Source: a virus. Taken from it: a stretch of 64,000 nt of DNA. The number at the start of each line of letters is the position of its first letter. Within the stretch, counting starts at the first letter, position 1. A program made the position numbers and the translations under genes. The stretch covers positions 1-64,000 of IMG/VR virus record IMGVR_UViG_3300045747_000158. One strand, 5' to 3'. The notes under the pieces are model-generated. The model did no database searches, had not been told where the DNA came from, and saw nothing but the letters and a program-made list of their open reading frames with translations. Shown piece after piece: positions 39,675 through 49,804 of the stretch.

Positions 39675-41531
39675 TTAGATGCCTTCGTAGCTATGTGATT
39701 CAGAAGCAGAGAGTGAAGCTTGACCTTGAGTTTGAGCAGATACATTAATTGCTTGGAGAGCAGAAGAGCCTATTTGAGCATACATGCTTCCAGCAGCTTT
39801 CCTGCCCTCTAGGGTAGCGTTATAAGAGGCTATCATAGACTGTAAGGTTACTTTAGCATTCTCTATGGCAATATCTGATTTATATTTGTTTTGTTGGATA
39901 GTATTATCTATATCCTTCAAGAGTACTTCAGCAGATGCTTTATTAAATCCTATCTGACTCATATAAATATCTGCTTCACCTTTATAAACATCTATTGCAG
40001 ACTGGTAAATTAACTGATCTGTTTGAACTTGTTTGATATATCCATCCATCTCTGCCGTAAACTTCTTGAGAAATAAATCTTCTATATCAACTTGAGTAGT
40101 AGCAGTTTTGATTGCAACATCACTTTGAGCAGAGTAAGCTTGGATTTTAGTAGCGAATGCCTTAACCTGTGAATCATAAACATCTACCTTTCCTAGTTCA
40201 CCTTTAATTTGTTCTGAGTACATAGTATACTCAGAGGCTTTAGCTCTAACACCTTCAGCATATGCTTCAACCTGAGTCTTAAAGATTTGGAGTTTAAGTT
40301 GTTCTGCATCTATCCTAGATTTAACTGAGTCTATAATGGTCTTGTAGATATCAGCACCAGTCTTAACACCTTCTATCTGAGCAAGGTACATAGAAATAGT
40401 ATTCTTATTTACTTCACTAATTAATCTTTGAGCATCTATTTCAGCCTTAAAGATCTCTATCTTTGCTAATTCAGCTTGTACCTTATAGTTAAAGGCAGCA
40501 GCATAGGCTTGATAGGCAGTTACTTCAGCAGTAAAGAGAGTTACTTGACTCTTGAATATCTCTATGGCAACATCTTGAGTATACTTAGCAACCTCAAAAC
40601 TACGTTGATTAACATTATTATTTTGTCTGATCAATACATCTTCTAAAGCAATGACTTGCTGAATAGAGTTCTTTAAGTTCTCTTGTTCTAACTCAGCTTG
40701 CTTTATCATTATCTCTCTACCCAAATCAATAAGTTTGGATTGAGTTTCTTGAACTACCTGAGTTAAAGCAGACATTTGAGAACCTGTAGGTCTACTAAAG
40801 CCTACCCCACTTCTCTCTACTAACAAAGTTCTTTCAGATTGTAGGGAGGCAGTCTGTTCTCTATCTCTCTCTCTATTCCATATTGCAGCTTCTACCACAG
40901 GAGGTAGACCAGTAGAACCTTGGAGCCTATAGATCAATAAGTCTTTAACATCTGTCAATAATTGGTCAGAGTAAGCAGACTCATTAAAGTTAAAGGTTAT
41001 ATCGGGTACTCTAATTCCATTGGAAGTAGGGAAATCTAAGGAGAATATAGGTAAGACTATGGAAGCAGGGGTAGGTAAGTTTAGATCATATAAGCTAGGA
41101 ACTGGGGGGAGGACGTAGGTATAATCATCAGGGAAGTTAAAGTCAGTTTGGATGATATAATCTAAAGTTGGGAGGGTAGAAGAAAGAGGCGCAGGTACAC
41201 TAGGAAAGTTAATGGAAGGTGGAGCAGTGGTAAAGGTAGGCGCTGACCCTATAGCAATTGTAGGTGTAGTAAATGGTGAAAGGGTAGGTATAGTTTTAGC
41301 AGCAACATTTAATATGGGAGCTACAGGCGCATTAGGAGAGGTTAGAGTTATGTTGGAAGGAGTAACTAACATCTCCACTTCACTCTGATAATAAGGAGAG
41401 TAGAAGTAGTTTAAATTATTAGCTATACTCTCAGCATGGGTGATTGCATTAGATGCATAACCATTAAGGGTAGTTAACCAACTATCTATATCAGGAACAG
41501 TTACTGAGATATCTACATTATTTAAGGCCAT
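39675..41531 (-). CDS. Long helical tail/virion protein
   Basis: 618 residues. Residues 1-190 are beta/Pro-rich with repeated TLP/APxxF patterns; about 200-600 is almost continuous helix (for example IKQAELEQENLKNSIQQVIA), consistent with a coiled-coil rod. Abuts the adhesin gene at 41531. Likely part of a tail needle, fibre connector or ejection channel; no family recognised. Confidence 0.6.
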   Translation of the reverse strand: MALNNVDISVTVPDIDSWLTTLNGYASNAITHAESIANNLNYFYSPYYQSEVEMLVTPSNITLTSPNAPVAPILNVAAKTIPTLSPFTTPTIAIGSAPTFTTAPPSINFPSVPAPLSSTLPTLDYIIQTDFNFPDDYTYVLPPVPSLYDLNLPTPASIVLPIFSLDFPTSNGIRVPDITFNFNESAYSDQLLTDVKDLLIYRLQGSTGLPPVVEAAIWNRERDREQTASLQSERTLLVERSGVGFSRPTGSQMSALTQVVQETQSKLIDLGREIMIKQAELEQENLKNSIQQVIALEDVLIRQNNNVNQRSFEVAKYTQDVAIEIFKSQVTLFTAEVTAYQAYAAAFNYKVQAELAKIEIFKAEIDAQRLISEVNKNTISMYLAQIEGVKTGADIYKTIIDSVKSRIDAEQLKLQIFKTQVEAYAEGVRAKASEYTMYSEQIKGELGKVDVYDSQVKAFATKIQAYSAQSDVAIKTATTQVDIEDLFLKKFTAEMDGYIKQVQTDQLIYQSAIDVYKGEADIYMSQIGFNKASAEVLLKDIDNTIQQNKYKSDIAIENAKVTLQSMIASYNATLEGRKAAGSMYAQIGSSALQAINVSAQTQGQASLSASESHSYEGI

Positions 41532-44500
41532 TATAATTTCCGACGAAGAACGATTGGGTAGAATTCTATAGACTCTAAATCAGTATCTGTAGAATTAGTT
41601 ATTAATTCAAATTGAAAGTACCTACCTATTAATCCCTTACCAAATTTGACACGTTGAGTATGTAGATCCTTTATTTTGTTGGAGACTTTATAGTACACTG
41701 ATGCCTTATTATCTACAGACACCTTCACTATCATTTGATCTGATCCCACCCCTCCAATATACATATCAGGTATTTGTTTAAGGTTTGATGTACCAAAGTT
41801 GTAGGCCAATGTTTTTACTCTAGCCTCTATCACTTCTCCAGCATCTGTAGTACCACCATACTCATAGAGTCCTGATGAATTACCTAATAGATATTTACCA
41901 TTAAAGAGAGTAGAACACTTGAAAGAATAGTTGGTGTAGGTAGAGACAGAGTTGGTTTCTGTATTTAAGAGGTAGGCTAAATAGGTATCCTGTCCAGAGG
42001 CAGTAGGTATACTTATTATAAATGAATCTAATAACGCATTATTGAAGATAGAGGTATGGAGAATGCTAGGATCTATTGCAACTGAATCTGCTAAAGATAC
42101 CATGTGAATGTAGGTACTACCATCTTCTCCTAATACTGCTAGGTTCTCTAAGACCCTGTTTACCATGTTAAATAGGGTATCTAGCAAAACCTGGAGGCCC
42201 AAGTCTTCTGAAATGCCTACTGCCAAACCATATCTTACAGAGTCTGCCAGTCTTATTACATCTATTATAGTACCTAGTACACTCCCAGATGTTTGGGTGG
42301 AGTCCAGAAAAGATAATGTTTCTACAATATATTCTAGTTGGTGTATAATACCTGATAGAGTCGATAGGACACCTATGCTTTCAGAGATCACCAGAGTACT
42401 AGAATTTAAAAGAGAATCTAGTGCTCTGAGATACTCTGAGACTAATATTTTAGTTATAGATGGAGCAGAACTAGAATCTATAGATCTTATATTCTCAAAT
42501 ATGTTATGTACTTCTTTAAATAGAAGACTACCAGATAGAGCGAATGTTTCATTAATACTAATATATACAGTAGGTGATGATACCAATATCATAGTAGAAT
42601 GAGGTGTAACTACTATAGAAGAACTACCTGCTATTGATAAAGCTAAAGAGTGAAAAGTTATAGTAGAGCTAGGTATTATAGTTAAAGTAACACTTCCATT
42701 TATGGAGTTTTCTGTAGATGGTATAGGCTCAGTTATAGTACCTGCAGCTATAGCCCAATTTCCAGACCCAGGTAATGTTGTATCTGTCCAAGTAATACCA
42801 TCAGGAGAGGTCATGGCACTAGTTGAATTTATGGCTAAGGCACAAAATACTGCCCCATTCCAAGCGATAGCCCCCCAGATATCATTGGTACTAAAAGTTG
42901 TTTCAGTCCAAGTTATACCATCTGTTGAAATTGCTCCATGTATCCATCCAGCAATAAGTGCACAAAATACTGAACCATTTGAAGCTATAGCTTGCCAATT
43001 ATCACTTCTTGGTAGAGTTCTTTCAGTCCAAGTAATACCATCTGAGGAAGTTGCTACTACATTAGATCCTGCTCCAGGTAAAGCAAACATAGATCCTTTA
43101 GCAGCTATAACAGACCATTCCCTTGAAGCAGGTAGGGTTCTTGCTGTCCAGGTTATACCATCTGGGGAAGTTGCAGCCTTATTTGTTACAGCTCCTAGTT
43201 TTGGTACTGTACAAAACACAGATCCATTCCAGGCTATCATTGCCCACCAGTCTACCGAAGGCAGTGTTCCAAGTGTCCAAGTAATACCATCTGGGGAAGT
43301 TGCAGATTTATTTGAATCTCCATAAACTATACAAAATACCGATCCATTCCAAGCTATACTAGTTACCCATCCTCCAGTTGTTGGAATTGTTCTTTCAGTC
43401 CAGGTAATACCATCAGATGAAGTGTAAACAAGATCAGCTGCCCCACTTGGAACACAAAATACTGAACCACTCCAAGCTATCCCTCCTATAAACTCAAGAT
43501 TTGGGAAGGAACTTCTTGCAGTCCAAGTTGTACCATTTAGAGAGGTTGTTGAAACCCCTGTTGGAGCTACTGCACAAAAATTTAGGGGGGCTGGATCAGG
43601 GAAAGCTGCTGTGGGCGGGGTGAAACTGGTTACGTAACGTCCGACCCCCTTGGTGATTCTAAATTCGTCTATGTAATAGCCAGATCCCCAGTTAGGTGTA
43701 GGATCGCTTCCAAGGTTGCCAATAATCGGTCTGTTAGTACCGACGCTTAAATAATTATTACCGTCGGTATAGGTACTCCCTTCTTGTGAGCCATTCAGGA
43801 ACAATTTTGTATTGCCAGACGACCTGGATGCTGCAACATGATACCAGACGTTTGCGACTAAAGGTGTACTTCCAATAATGGTTGCGCTCCCATTAGTCGA
43901 AAACCTAAGAACATCTGATGAATCTACTAACAGGTTTATGTAATATCCTGTAGTACCAAGTGGCGTACCAGAAAATATGAATGCATAACTTCCCACAGCA
44001 TCTCTGCGAATGAAAGCTTCAATCGTAAAATCACCTGTACCAAAGGTAAATGCACTTTCCCCATTTAGTTTTAAATAATCACCATTACCATCAAAATATG
44101 CACTAGCCCCTCCAAATTTACTTTGCGCCGTTGATATTGAGGCATTGCCAATAGGCGTAACGGTATATCCTGCATTGGAATTATCTGTAAAAGTGGTAGA
44201 CCCATTAGTTCCATCACAGTGCAGTAACAGGCTTACATTCGCACCATAAGGGTCGGTGGGGTCAGTTAATGTATATTCTTGTGATAAGGTATAGTCACCT
44301 GGATAAGTTGCACCCGATACTGTACAAAGTGTTTTCCATGTAGCGTTATCAGACGACCCCTCTACTACAAAGCCCGTGGGATACCGCCCTGAAAAATTCA
44401 TGGGGGATAATTTAAAACCTGTTGCAGTAGTATTAGACCCAAAATCTAGTTTATACCAAAATGATGGATCTTGTGCTACTGATAAACCCCAAGTGCACCC

Positions 44501-44677
44501 TGAAAATAGACCACCATCATTCAAACTATCTACAGTACCGGTTGGAGCACTACTCGCTGTAGGTGTGGCACCCGCAATACGAGTCCCTGCATTTACAATT
44601 TGAAATTCAGATAAATTAAGTATATCTGTCAGCCCAGATATGCTTTTTAATCGGTAATATCTATAACTGACACTCAT
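41531..44677 (-). CDS. Multidomain adhesin: discoidin-like, LamG-like, seven-repeat propeller
   Basis: 1048 residues. N-terminus (5-140) resembles a discoidin/F5-8C domain (YRYYRLKSISGLTDILNLSE, later FVVEGSSDNATWKTLC). About 145-355: LamG/concanavalin-like (VSLLLHCDGTNGSTTF, SAYFDGNGDYLKL, NVWYHVAASRSSGNTKLFLN). About 365-655: seven repeats around DGITWT (as SSDGITWTER, SPDGITWTLG ...) with WNGSVFC, fitting a seven-bladed propeller. The last 390 residues are rich in Ser/Leu/Val. Likely binds host surface glycans. Base composition in the N-terminal half looks richer in G/C than neighbours. Confidence 0.75.
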   Translation of the reverse strand: MSVSYRYYRLKSISGLTDILNLSEFQIVNAGTRIAGATPTASSAPTGTVDSLNDGGLFSGCTWGLSVAQDPSFWYKLDFGSNTTATGFKLSPMNFSGRYPTGFVVEGSSDNATWKTLCTVSGATYPGDYTLSQEYTLTDPTDPYGANVSLLLHCDGTNGSTTFTDNSNAGYTVTPIGNASISTAQSKFGGASAYFDGNGDYLKLNGESAFTFGTGDFTIEAFIRRDAVGSYAFIFSGTPLGTTGYYINLLVDSSDVLRFSTNGSATIIGSTPLVANVWYHVAASRSSGNTKLFLNGSQEGSTYTDGNNYLSVGTNRPIIGNLGSDPTPNWGSGYYIDEFRITKGVGRYVTSFTPPTAAFPDPAPLNFCAVAPTGVSTTSLNGTTWTARSSFPNLEFIGGIAWSGSVFCVPSGAADLVYTSSDGITWTERTIPTTGGWVTSIAWNGSVFCIVYGDSNKSATSPDGITWTLGTLPSVDWWAMIAWNGSVFCTVPKLGAVTNKAATSPDGITWTARTLPASREWSVIAAKGSMFALPGAGSNVVATSSDGITWTERTLPRSDNWQAIASNGSVFCALIAGWIHGAISTDGITWTETTFSTNDIWGAIAWNGAVFCALAINSTSAMTSPDGITWTDTTLPGSGNWAIAAGTITEPIPSTENSINGSVTLTIIPSSTITFHSLALSIAGSSSIVVTPHSTMILVSSPTVYISINETFALSGSLLFKEVHNIFENIRSIDSSSAPSITKILVSEYLRALDSLLNSSTLVISESIGVLSTLSGIIHQLEYIVETLSFLDSTQTSGSVLGTIIDVIRLADSVRYGLAVGISEDLGLQVLLDTLFNMVNRVLENLAVLGEDGSTYIHMVSLADSVAIDPSILHTSIFNNALLDSFIISIPTASGQDTYLAYLLNTETNSVSTYTNYSFKCSTLFNGKYLLGNSSGLYEYGGTTDAGEVIEARVKTLAYNFGTSNLKQIPDMYIGGVGSDQMIVKVSVDNKASVYYKVSNKIKDLHTQRVKFGKGLIGRYFQFELITNSTDTDLESIEFYPIVLRRKL

Positions 44678-44681
44678 TGGA

Positions 44682-45083
44682 TTAGGCTACTGTAATATTT
44701 GGGGTGATGGTATAGGTGTCGTTTTGAGCTAGGGTATAAGGGCCTGCAGTATCAACCTCAATTGCAATGATACGGGGGGTAGTACCCTTAGTTACTATAA
44801 AGTACCCATAGATACTTCCAGTCATAGCAGAACCTGTAGCTGTAAATACTTGAGCAGCATAGGAAGCCACATCAGCAGTAATAGTCCAAGATGCGTCTGT
44901 TAAAGTTTTACGTGCATAACTACCACCTGTAGGTTCTGTGAGAGTGGCAGCAGTTATAGTTTCTGGGGCAGTGGTATTTGTAAATAGACCTAGATCTAAA
45001 TTAGTACCTCTATCTACACTCGTATTTTTGAAGAGTAAATTAGCTACTAAGTTTTCGCCTTCATTGGGTAGTAAACCAGCCAT
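44682..45083 (-). CDS. Small structural (tail-type) protein
   Basis: 133 residues. Starts MAGLLPNEGENLVANLLF, with TEPTGGSYARKTL in the middle and a beta-rich Thr-rich remainder. Proteins of this pattern sit next to tail fibres in many phages. It is partnered by the similar 46742-47251 gene. Role within the tail unassigned. Confidence 0.6.
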   Translation of the reverse strand: MAGLLPNEGENLVANLLFKNTSVDRGTNLDLGLFTNTTAPETITAATLTEPTGGSYARKTLTDASWTITADVASYAAQVFTATGSAMTGSIYGYFIVTKGTTPRIIAIEVDTAGPYTLAQNDTYTITPNITVA

Positions 45084-45122
45084 TGTATTTCCTTTGTAGA
45101 TTGTTTAAGTGGGTATATAGAG

Positions 45123-46736
45123 CTATAGTAGTGTTAGCGTCAGTGGAGTAACACTAAGTGGGATAGTGATTTCCCTATCAACCCTATAGTTATAAAATTT
45201 ATGGGTTAAAATTAGTTTAGAGGTATCTATTAGTATTGTCATTGGGGAACCTCCAAAGGTATAACAAAATATAAAGGTTCTATTATCCAGTGCCATTTGA
45301 AAAGACAATAGGGAGTCTGCTCCATCTTTATATGTGTTGGCCATACTACCATCAATAAATACAGTAGAGATAGTAGATGTACTAATAACTGTATTCATTC
45401 CATTATATTCTATATTTAAAGTTACGGTGTAAGCATCTCCAGTACGGACACGCTTTAGGTAGATAGTAAAATCTGTTGTGGTGGCAGACCCTACTCTTTT
45501 AATTGATTCAGAGTGAAGTACATTAATAGCTACCTCTTCATATGACCAAGATTCTGTATGAGTATCAGTCTTTGCGGGATCAGCATAATAAACCCAAGTT
45601 TGGTTAAGTACAGAGTTCCATAGAATTGGGTATTCCTTAATGGTGGTAAAGGTGTCTGAACTATCTAAAGATTTTATGATAGTCTTACCAGTCCTGTTTG
45701 TAGTACTACTTGAAGTTATATATCTAGTTATATACCCATCCTCTAAAACAGAAGTTGTAAATGATTCCCCAACACTAGATACAAAATAGTTATTAAAAAT
45801 TACTACTACATTATTATTTGTAACGACCACTTTTGTTATATATTCTTTAGGCTTTGCATAGGAAGATGATAATCGGCTATAGTCAGGAGTTTCTATAATC
45901 TCTTCTACATATGGAGTAACAGCCTCATTTCCAGTATATAGAGTGGTGGTTGTATGCGAAGTATAATCCCCACTAAAAATAATCTTCTTTAATGTTTGTA
46001 TACCGCCTTCATCTCCATTTACTACATCTGTATAGTATAGAGTAATACCATCTTTTTTAAATCCCCAAAAGGTTACATTAAGGTAGATAATAGATAAATT
46101 TATAGATACTAGTACAACCTTTCTAGGTGTTATTACTTCTAAAAAACAAATCTCTTTACCCTCAAACATCCTTGTTCCAATAATTATAGTATTACCACTT
46201 TTAATACAACAAATAAGTGCCCTCAGAAGTGTGTTGCTAACTTCTCTATTATTATTATAAATTATATTAGCAGACCAATTAACTAGTTGTGTTGGTTCTG
46301 ATAGAGAGTCTACCCAATAAGTAGATCTGGGCTTTATTTGATTACCTCCCCATAAAAATTCAAACTCTTGTATATTTGAAATACTATTTAGTTTAGTAAG
46401 ATAATTTGGAATATTTAGTGAACCATATCTATAGAATTTAAGAATGGGCGAAGATCTCACATCAACAGAGGTTACTAATAGTTCTAAGATTGGGTTTACA
46501 GAACTATAATTACCAAAGATTGATATATTGCCAGTTCTAAGGGAATAGTTTCCTTCTTTATAGGAACTTATCTTAATCAAAGAACCATCGGGCAGTGGTA
46601 AGGATCTAGAAACAAATGGAACTCCTGATATCTCAGCTTGCCTAGCAACAAACTGATAGAACTGCATAGCCCTAGATTTAAGGGCGGTAGCAGTATATTG
46701 ATCACCAGTAAAAGAGATAGCAGGAGGTACAATCAT
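45123..46736 (-). CDS. Unknown tail-region protein
   Basis: 537 residues, beta-rich and Ser/Thr/Ile/Tyr-rich throughout (for example YITSSSTTNRTGKTIIKSLD). Begins MIVPPAISFTGDQYTATALK. No cysteine-based or enzymatic motif. Placed between two small structural genes, so probably a fibre or hub component. No family recognised. Confidence 0.6.
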   Translation of the reverse strand: MIVPPAISFTGDQYTATALKSRAMQFYQFVARQAEISGVPFVSRSLPLPDGSLIKISSYKEGNYSLRTGNISIFGNYSSVNPILELLVTSVDVRSSPILKFYRYGSLNIPNYLTKLNSISNIQEFEFLWGGNQIKPRSTYWVDSLSEPTQLVNWSANIIYNNNREVSNTLLRALICCIKSGNTIIIGTRMFEGKEICFLEVITPRKVVLVSINLSIIYLNVTFWGFKKDGITLYYTDVVNGDEGGIQTLKKIIFSGDYTSHTTTTLYTGNEAVTPYVEEIIETPDYSRLSSSYAKPKEYITKVVVTNNNVVVIFNNYFVSSVGESFTTSVLEDGYITRYITSSSTTNRTGKTIIKSLDSSDTFTTIKEYPILWNSVLNQTWVYYADPAKTDTHTESWSYEEVAINVLHSESIKRVGSATTTDFTIYLKRVRTGDAYTVTLNIEYNGMNTVISTSTISTVFIDGSMANTYKDGADSLLSFQMALDNRTFIFCYTFGGSPMTILIDTSKLILTHKFYNYRVDREITIPLSVTPLTLTLL

Positions 46737-46741
46737 AATTA

Positions 46742-47251
46742 TTAGATACTAGAGATAGTTAAGGTATAGGTTACATTTAATACATCAGCAGCCAGCATAT
46801 TTCTTACTGATGCAAACTTAGAAGCAGCTGCTAACTTACCTGAAGTAGATGCTTTAGTTGATACTGAAGTTAGAAATGCACCATAGATAGCAATAGGCGA
46901 AGCAAAAGTGAAAACAGCAGGTGATGCAGTATTAGTAATCACTTGACTTACAACTCCAGCATCAACCCATGCAACCCTAGCAGATTCTGAGTATTCAGAG
47001 GTAGCTTCATTAGCTACACCAACCCCAGGAAATGTAGCAGCTACATCAGATGCTTGAGGAGCGTAGTTATTTTTGAAGAGACCAATATACCAAGAGGTAA
47101 TGGGTGAACCTGCAGAGAATGCAGAGTCTAGGGTATAATTCAAGCCTTCATTAACAACTATATTTTTCTCTTGCCAAGTATCAATAACTTCACCATCTCT
47201 AATTTGTTCGTAAGCAAAGACACCACCAATTTTAAGTTCTATTTCGTTCAT
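46742..47251 (-). CDS. Structural (tail-type) protein
   Basis: 169 residues. N-terminus IGGVFAYEQIRDGEVIDTW, then ITSWYIGLFKNNYAPQASD; Ala/Ser/Thr-rich beta body. This is a common phage structural-protein pattern of unclear exact role, resembling the 44682 gene in its GLFxNxxAP segment. Likely a tail or fibre-attachment component. Confidence 0.6.
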   Translation of the reverse strand: MNEIELKIGGVFAYEQIRDGEVIDTWQEKNIVVNEGLNYTLDSAFSAGSPITSWYIGLFKNNYAPQASDVAATFPGVGVANEATSEYSESARVAWVDAGVVSQVITNTASPAVFTFASPIAIYGAFLTSVSTKASTSGKLAAASKFASVRNMLAADVLNVTYTLTISSI

Positions 47252-47259
47252 TTGTTTTC

Positions 47260-48537
47260 CTATTTAATTATAATGCCATTACGGACGATTGTTGTTTCCA
47301 CCAGATCTCCTACAACTTGATTGTTAGGAGTGCTATTTGATTTCAACATTGAAAGGTATTGATTAATACCATTAGCCCTTAGAAACAATCCATTTCCAGA
47401 GTTTGAGTTTTCTAATTCTACATTAGGGAGAGTTTGGTTTATTAAGGAGCCTTGTTCCTTTAAAGCATAAATACCTAGGTTGGTAGTTACTAACCAATAG
47501 TATTCACTGTTCATCATAGGTTGTATAGAGTATATTCCAGGCACTTTAGTTCCCGTACCTTCTACTACCTCTGCAACATCTTTAGTTATTCTAGTAAAAC
47601 TCTTAGGATCAGTTCCAGAGAGAAAGTAGAGTTTATCAGAGCCTATCCACACTCCAGACTCTAAAGGCATTACCTCTTTGATTCTAGTAGGAAATTCTAT
47701 ATAGTTCTCTGCTAAATTGAAGTGTTGATATTGATATTTCTCTGAGTACCATAAGATATTATCTTGGGCTACATAGATCCTACCGTTTTGATAACGAACT
47801 ATTTGACCTGAGGGGGCTTTATCTAAATTAAAGGTTCTTAATGGATTAGATAGATTGGAAGCAGAAGAAATAGTAAAAGAGGAGTTAGGGAGGCATATAC
47901 CAGAGTAATACAATACCCTACCATCTTGAGTAGAACAATATATTCGTGCATAAGCAATACTCGGATCTATTACATTAGCAAAGCTTGCTGTGATTCCTGA
48001 GGAGGAAGTGGATAGAGTAATAATTTGAGATTCGCTACAACCAGACTCTATCCCATCTATATTAACAAAGGTGTGATTGATCTGGTAATCTCCAGCATCC
48101 AAGTTGCCTGAAGTGATTGATAGGCCTAAAGTACCTTGGGTTTTAGTTATACCCCAAGTCTTTAGAAGACCATTATCTATGATACCAGTATAGCCTAGAG
48201 TAGAAAAGTAGATCTTATCATCTACCTCTTCAAAGGAGAGAGGGGAACCTGAGGGTAAGGTGAGTAATGGAGAGGAAAAGGAGTAATCTGAATAGACCTG
48301 AACCAATTCTCCATCAACCACTGCATAGCACCCTAAGCCTGAGGTAGAGGCCCATAGCGCACTGATATTACCTGTAGTCAATAGAGTATAGCCGTGTCTC
48401 TTTTGTACGTTACCAGTCTTATCTACGTCAACATTTATGGCTGCTTTAAGGTAATCATCTGGTGTTGTCTGAGCTGAGTTGGTAGTATTAATACCCTTCC
48501 ATTTATCGAAGGTTACTACCTTGGGATGCATTGACAT
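47260..48537 (-). CDS. Tail hub / connector protein (propeller-like)
   Basis: 425 residues. Begins MSMHPKVVTFDKWKGINTTN and contains repeated beta segments (LSFEEVDDKIYFSTLGYTG, RYQNGRIYVAQDNILWYSE, LESGVWIGSDKLYFLSG). The four-stranded repeats and the start resemble podophage tail-completion proteins such as P22 gp10-like hubs. It follows the adaptor gene, in the position expected for a connector. Assignment is by pattern and context. Confidence 0.6.
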   Translation of the reverse strand: MSMHPKVVTFDKWKGINTTNSAQTTPDDYLKAAINVDVDKTGNVQKRHGYTLLTTGNISALWASTSGLGCYAVVDGELVQVYSDYSFSSPLLTLPSGSPLSFEEVDDKIYFSTLGYTGIIDNGLLKTWGITKTQGTLGLSITSGNLDAGDYQINHTFVNIDGIESGCSESQIITLSTSSSGITASFANVIDPSIAYARIYCSTQDGRVLYYSGICLPNSSFTISSASNLSNPLRTFNLDKAPSGQIVRYQNGRIYVAQDNILWYSEKYQYQHFNLAENYIEFPTRIKEVMPLESGVWIGSDKLYFLSGTDPKSFTRITKDVAEVVEGTGTKVPGIYSIQPMMNSEYYWLVTTNLGIYALKEQGSLINQTLPNVELENSNSGNGLFLRANGINQYLSMLKSNSTPNNQVVGDLVETTIVRNGIIIK

Positions 48538-48647
48538 TAGTAACCTCCATCACCAGTATTGTACTGACCAAGTTTAGGTAGGGAAGGTGGTGGTAGCTTA
48601 GGCTTCTTAGGTTTAAAAGTCTTTTGTTTACGTACAGTCTTAGCCAT
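48537..48647 (-). CDS. Tiny Lys/Pro-rich protein
   Basis: 36 residues, basic (MAKTVRKQKTFKPKKPKLPP) with a short GQYNTGDGGY end. AGGA lies seven bases upstream; TAATG overlap with the next gene. Similar in kind to 51437-51529. Might neutralise DNA or bridge capsid parts. Confidence 0.55.
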   Translation of the reverse strand: MAKTVRKQKTFKPKKPKLPPPSLPKLGQYNTGDGGY

Positions 48648-48648
48648 C

Positions 48649-49407
48649 TTAATATCCTGAGTTTTGATTAGAGCCTGAATTTAAACCTGTTCTACGACCA
48701 TAACTAGGTTGAGAGATACCACCATAATTAATGGCTCTATTAGCTGTCTTAGATTTTCTCATTGTGCCATAGGCTGACAGAAATGGAAACTCTTGATCAA
48801 ACAAAGCTAGATATGTACCAGCCCTTTTAGGATCTAGGGTATTAGCCTCATCTTTCATATAACACAAATGAGCAGCATAGAACAACATTGGTAAATGAAA
48901 CTCTACCCTCAACTCTGGATTACCTGTGGGATTATTCCAAGATAATTGGGTCTTGGGTAAACGATAGTACATGTAGGTTAGGGTATCATTCTCTTTAGGA
49001 ATAGGATAGAGAGATATAGAATTAGCTTCCATATCAGGCATGTAGAATCTAGGCTCTGCTATATCCGTAAAGAAGGCTTGGTTATTCCAGAGGGAATCCA
49101 TATCCGTTTTACCTAGAGCTTTACCATTAGATAACTTAACTAACTCTACCTCTAAACAGTATATAGGTAAAGCATAGGTTCTGGTAGGAGCTGTTACAGC
49201 TATAGTTCCTATATCCTTAACGGGAGTAGTACGCCTATAAACTACATTAATAGCTTCATTAATATTATTAACTAACTCTTCATTTCCCCATCTTAACTGA
49301 ATAGAACCTGCATCATCATCTTCAAAGGACTCCCAGTCTGCTCCATTTCCTCCATTATCATCTAGTATATTAGTTCGTAGATGAGATACCAATTGTTCTG
49401 TATTCAT
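48649..49407 (-). CDS. Head-tail adaptor protein
   Basis: 252 residues. Helical start (TEQLVSHLRTNILDD, NINEAINVVYRRT), then RTYALPIYCLEVELVKLSNG and PRFYMPDMEANSISLYPIPK, ending with helix and an Asn/Gly/Ser-rich tail. This is the pattern of podophage adaptors that cap the portal (P22 gp4-like group). Located between the capsid genes and the hub, as expected. Confidence 0.65.
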   Translation of the reverse strand: MNTEQLVSHLRTNILDDNGGNGADWESFEDDDAGSIQLRWGNEELVNNINEAINVVYRRTTPVKDIGTIAVTAPTRTYALPIYCLEVELVKLSNGKALGKTDMDSLWNNQAFFTDIAEPRFYMPDMEANSISLYPIPKENDTLTYMYYRLPKTQLSWNNPTGNPELRVEFHLPMLFYAAHLCYMKDEANTLDPKRAGTYLALFDQEFPFLSAYGTMRKSKTANRAINYGGISQPSYGRRTGLNSGSNQNSGY

Positions 49408-49802
49408 TATTTGCTCTCATTCTCAGTAACGATTTCTGCCCATATCTCATCCATAAGGTCTCTTTTGATTGTTGCTTTTAATAGAGAAATGATTTTACGT
49501 TGTATCAATTTACCCTTAGCATCTAAATAGATTGCAGGGTTCTGATAAGCCACTTGCATCTTCTCCTTGATATCAGCACGCTCTTCAGCTTCCTTAGCCA
49601 GCATTTCTAATCTCTTTTCTTCTATATGATTTTTAACTGAAGTCACTTGCATGTCCTCTGATACAGCTCCGAGTGCATATGCCTGTGACCATAGAATATC
49701 AGGTACTTCTCTAAATTCTTTACCTAATACTACTGAATGGCCTGTGAGAGATTGTACATGGATAAATTCTCCACCAGCGCTTTTAAAGTTTTTGTATTCC
49801 AT
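49407..49802 (-). CDS. Unknown late structural-region protein
   Basis: 131 residues. N-terminal beta part (FIHVQSLTGHSVVLGKEF), then a long charged helix (KRLEMLAKEAEERADIKEKM). Overlaps the adaptor start by one base. Possibly a capsid-tail accessory; no family recognised. Confidence 0.55.
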   Translation of the reverse strand: MEYKNFKSAGGEFIHVQSLTGHSVVLGKEFREVPDILWSQAYALGAVSEDMQVTSVKNHIEEKRLEMLAKEAEERADIKEKMQVAYQNPAIYLDAKGKLIQRKIISLLKATIKRDLMDEIWAEIVTENESK

Positions 49803-49804
49803 AG

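Noticed and set aside
42165-43325. Rightward ORFs of 145 and 207 codons opposite the adhesin
   Set aside because: Antisense of the adhesin repeats, with no ribosome sites.
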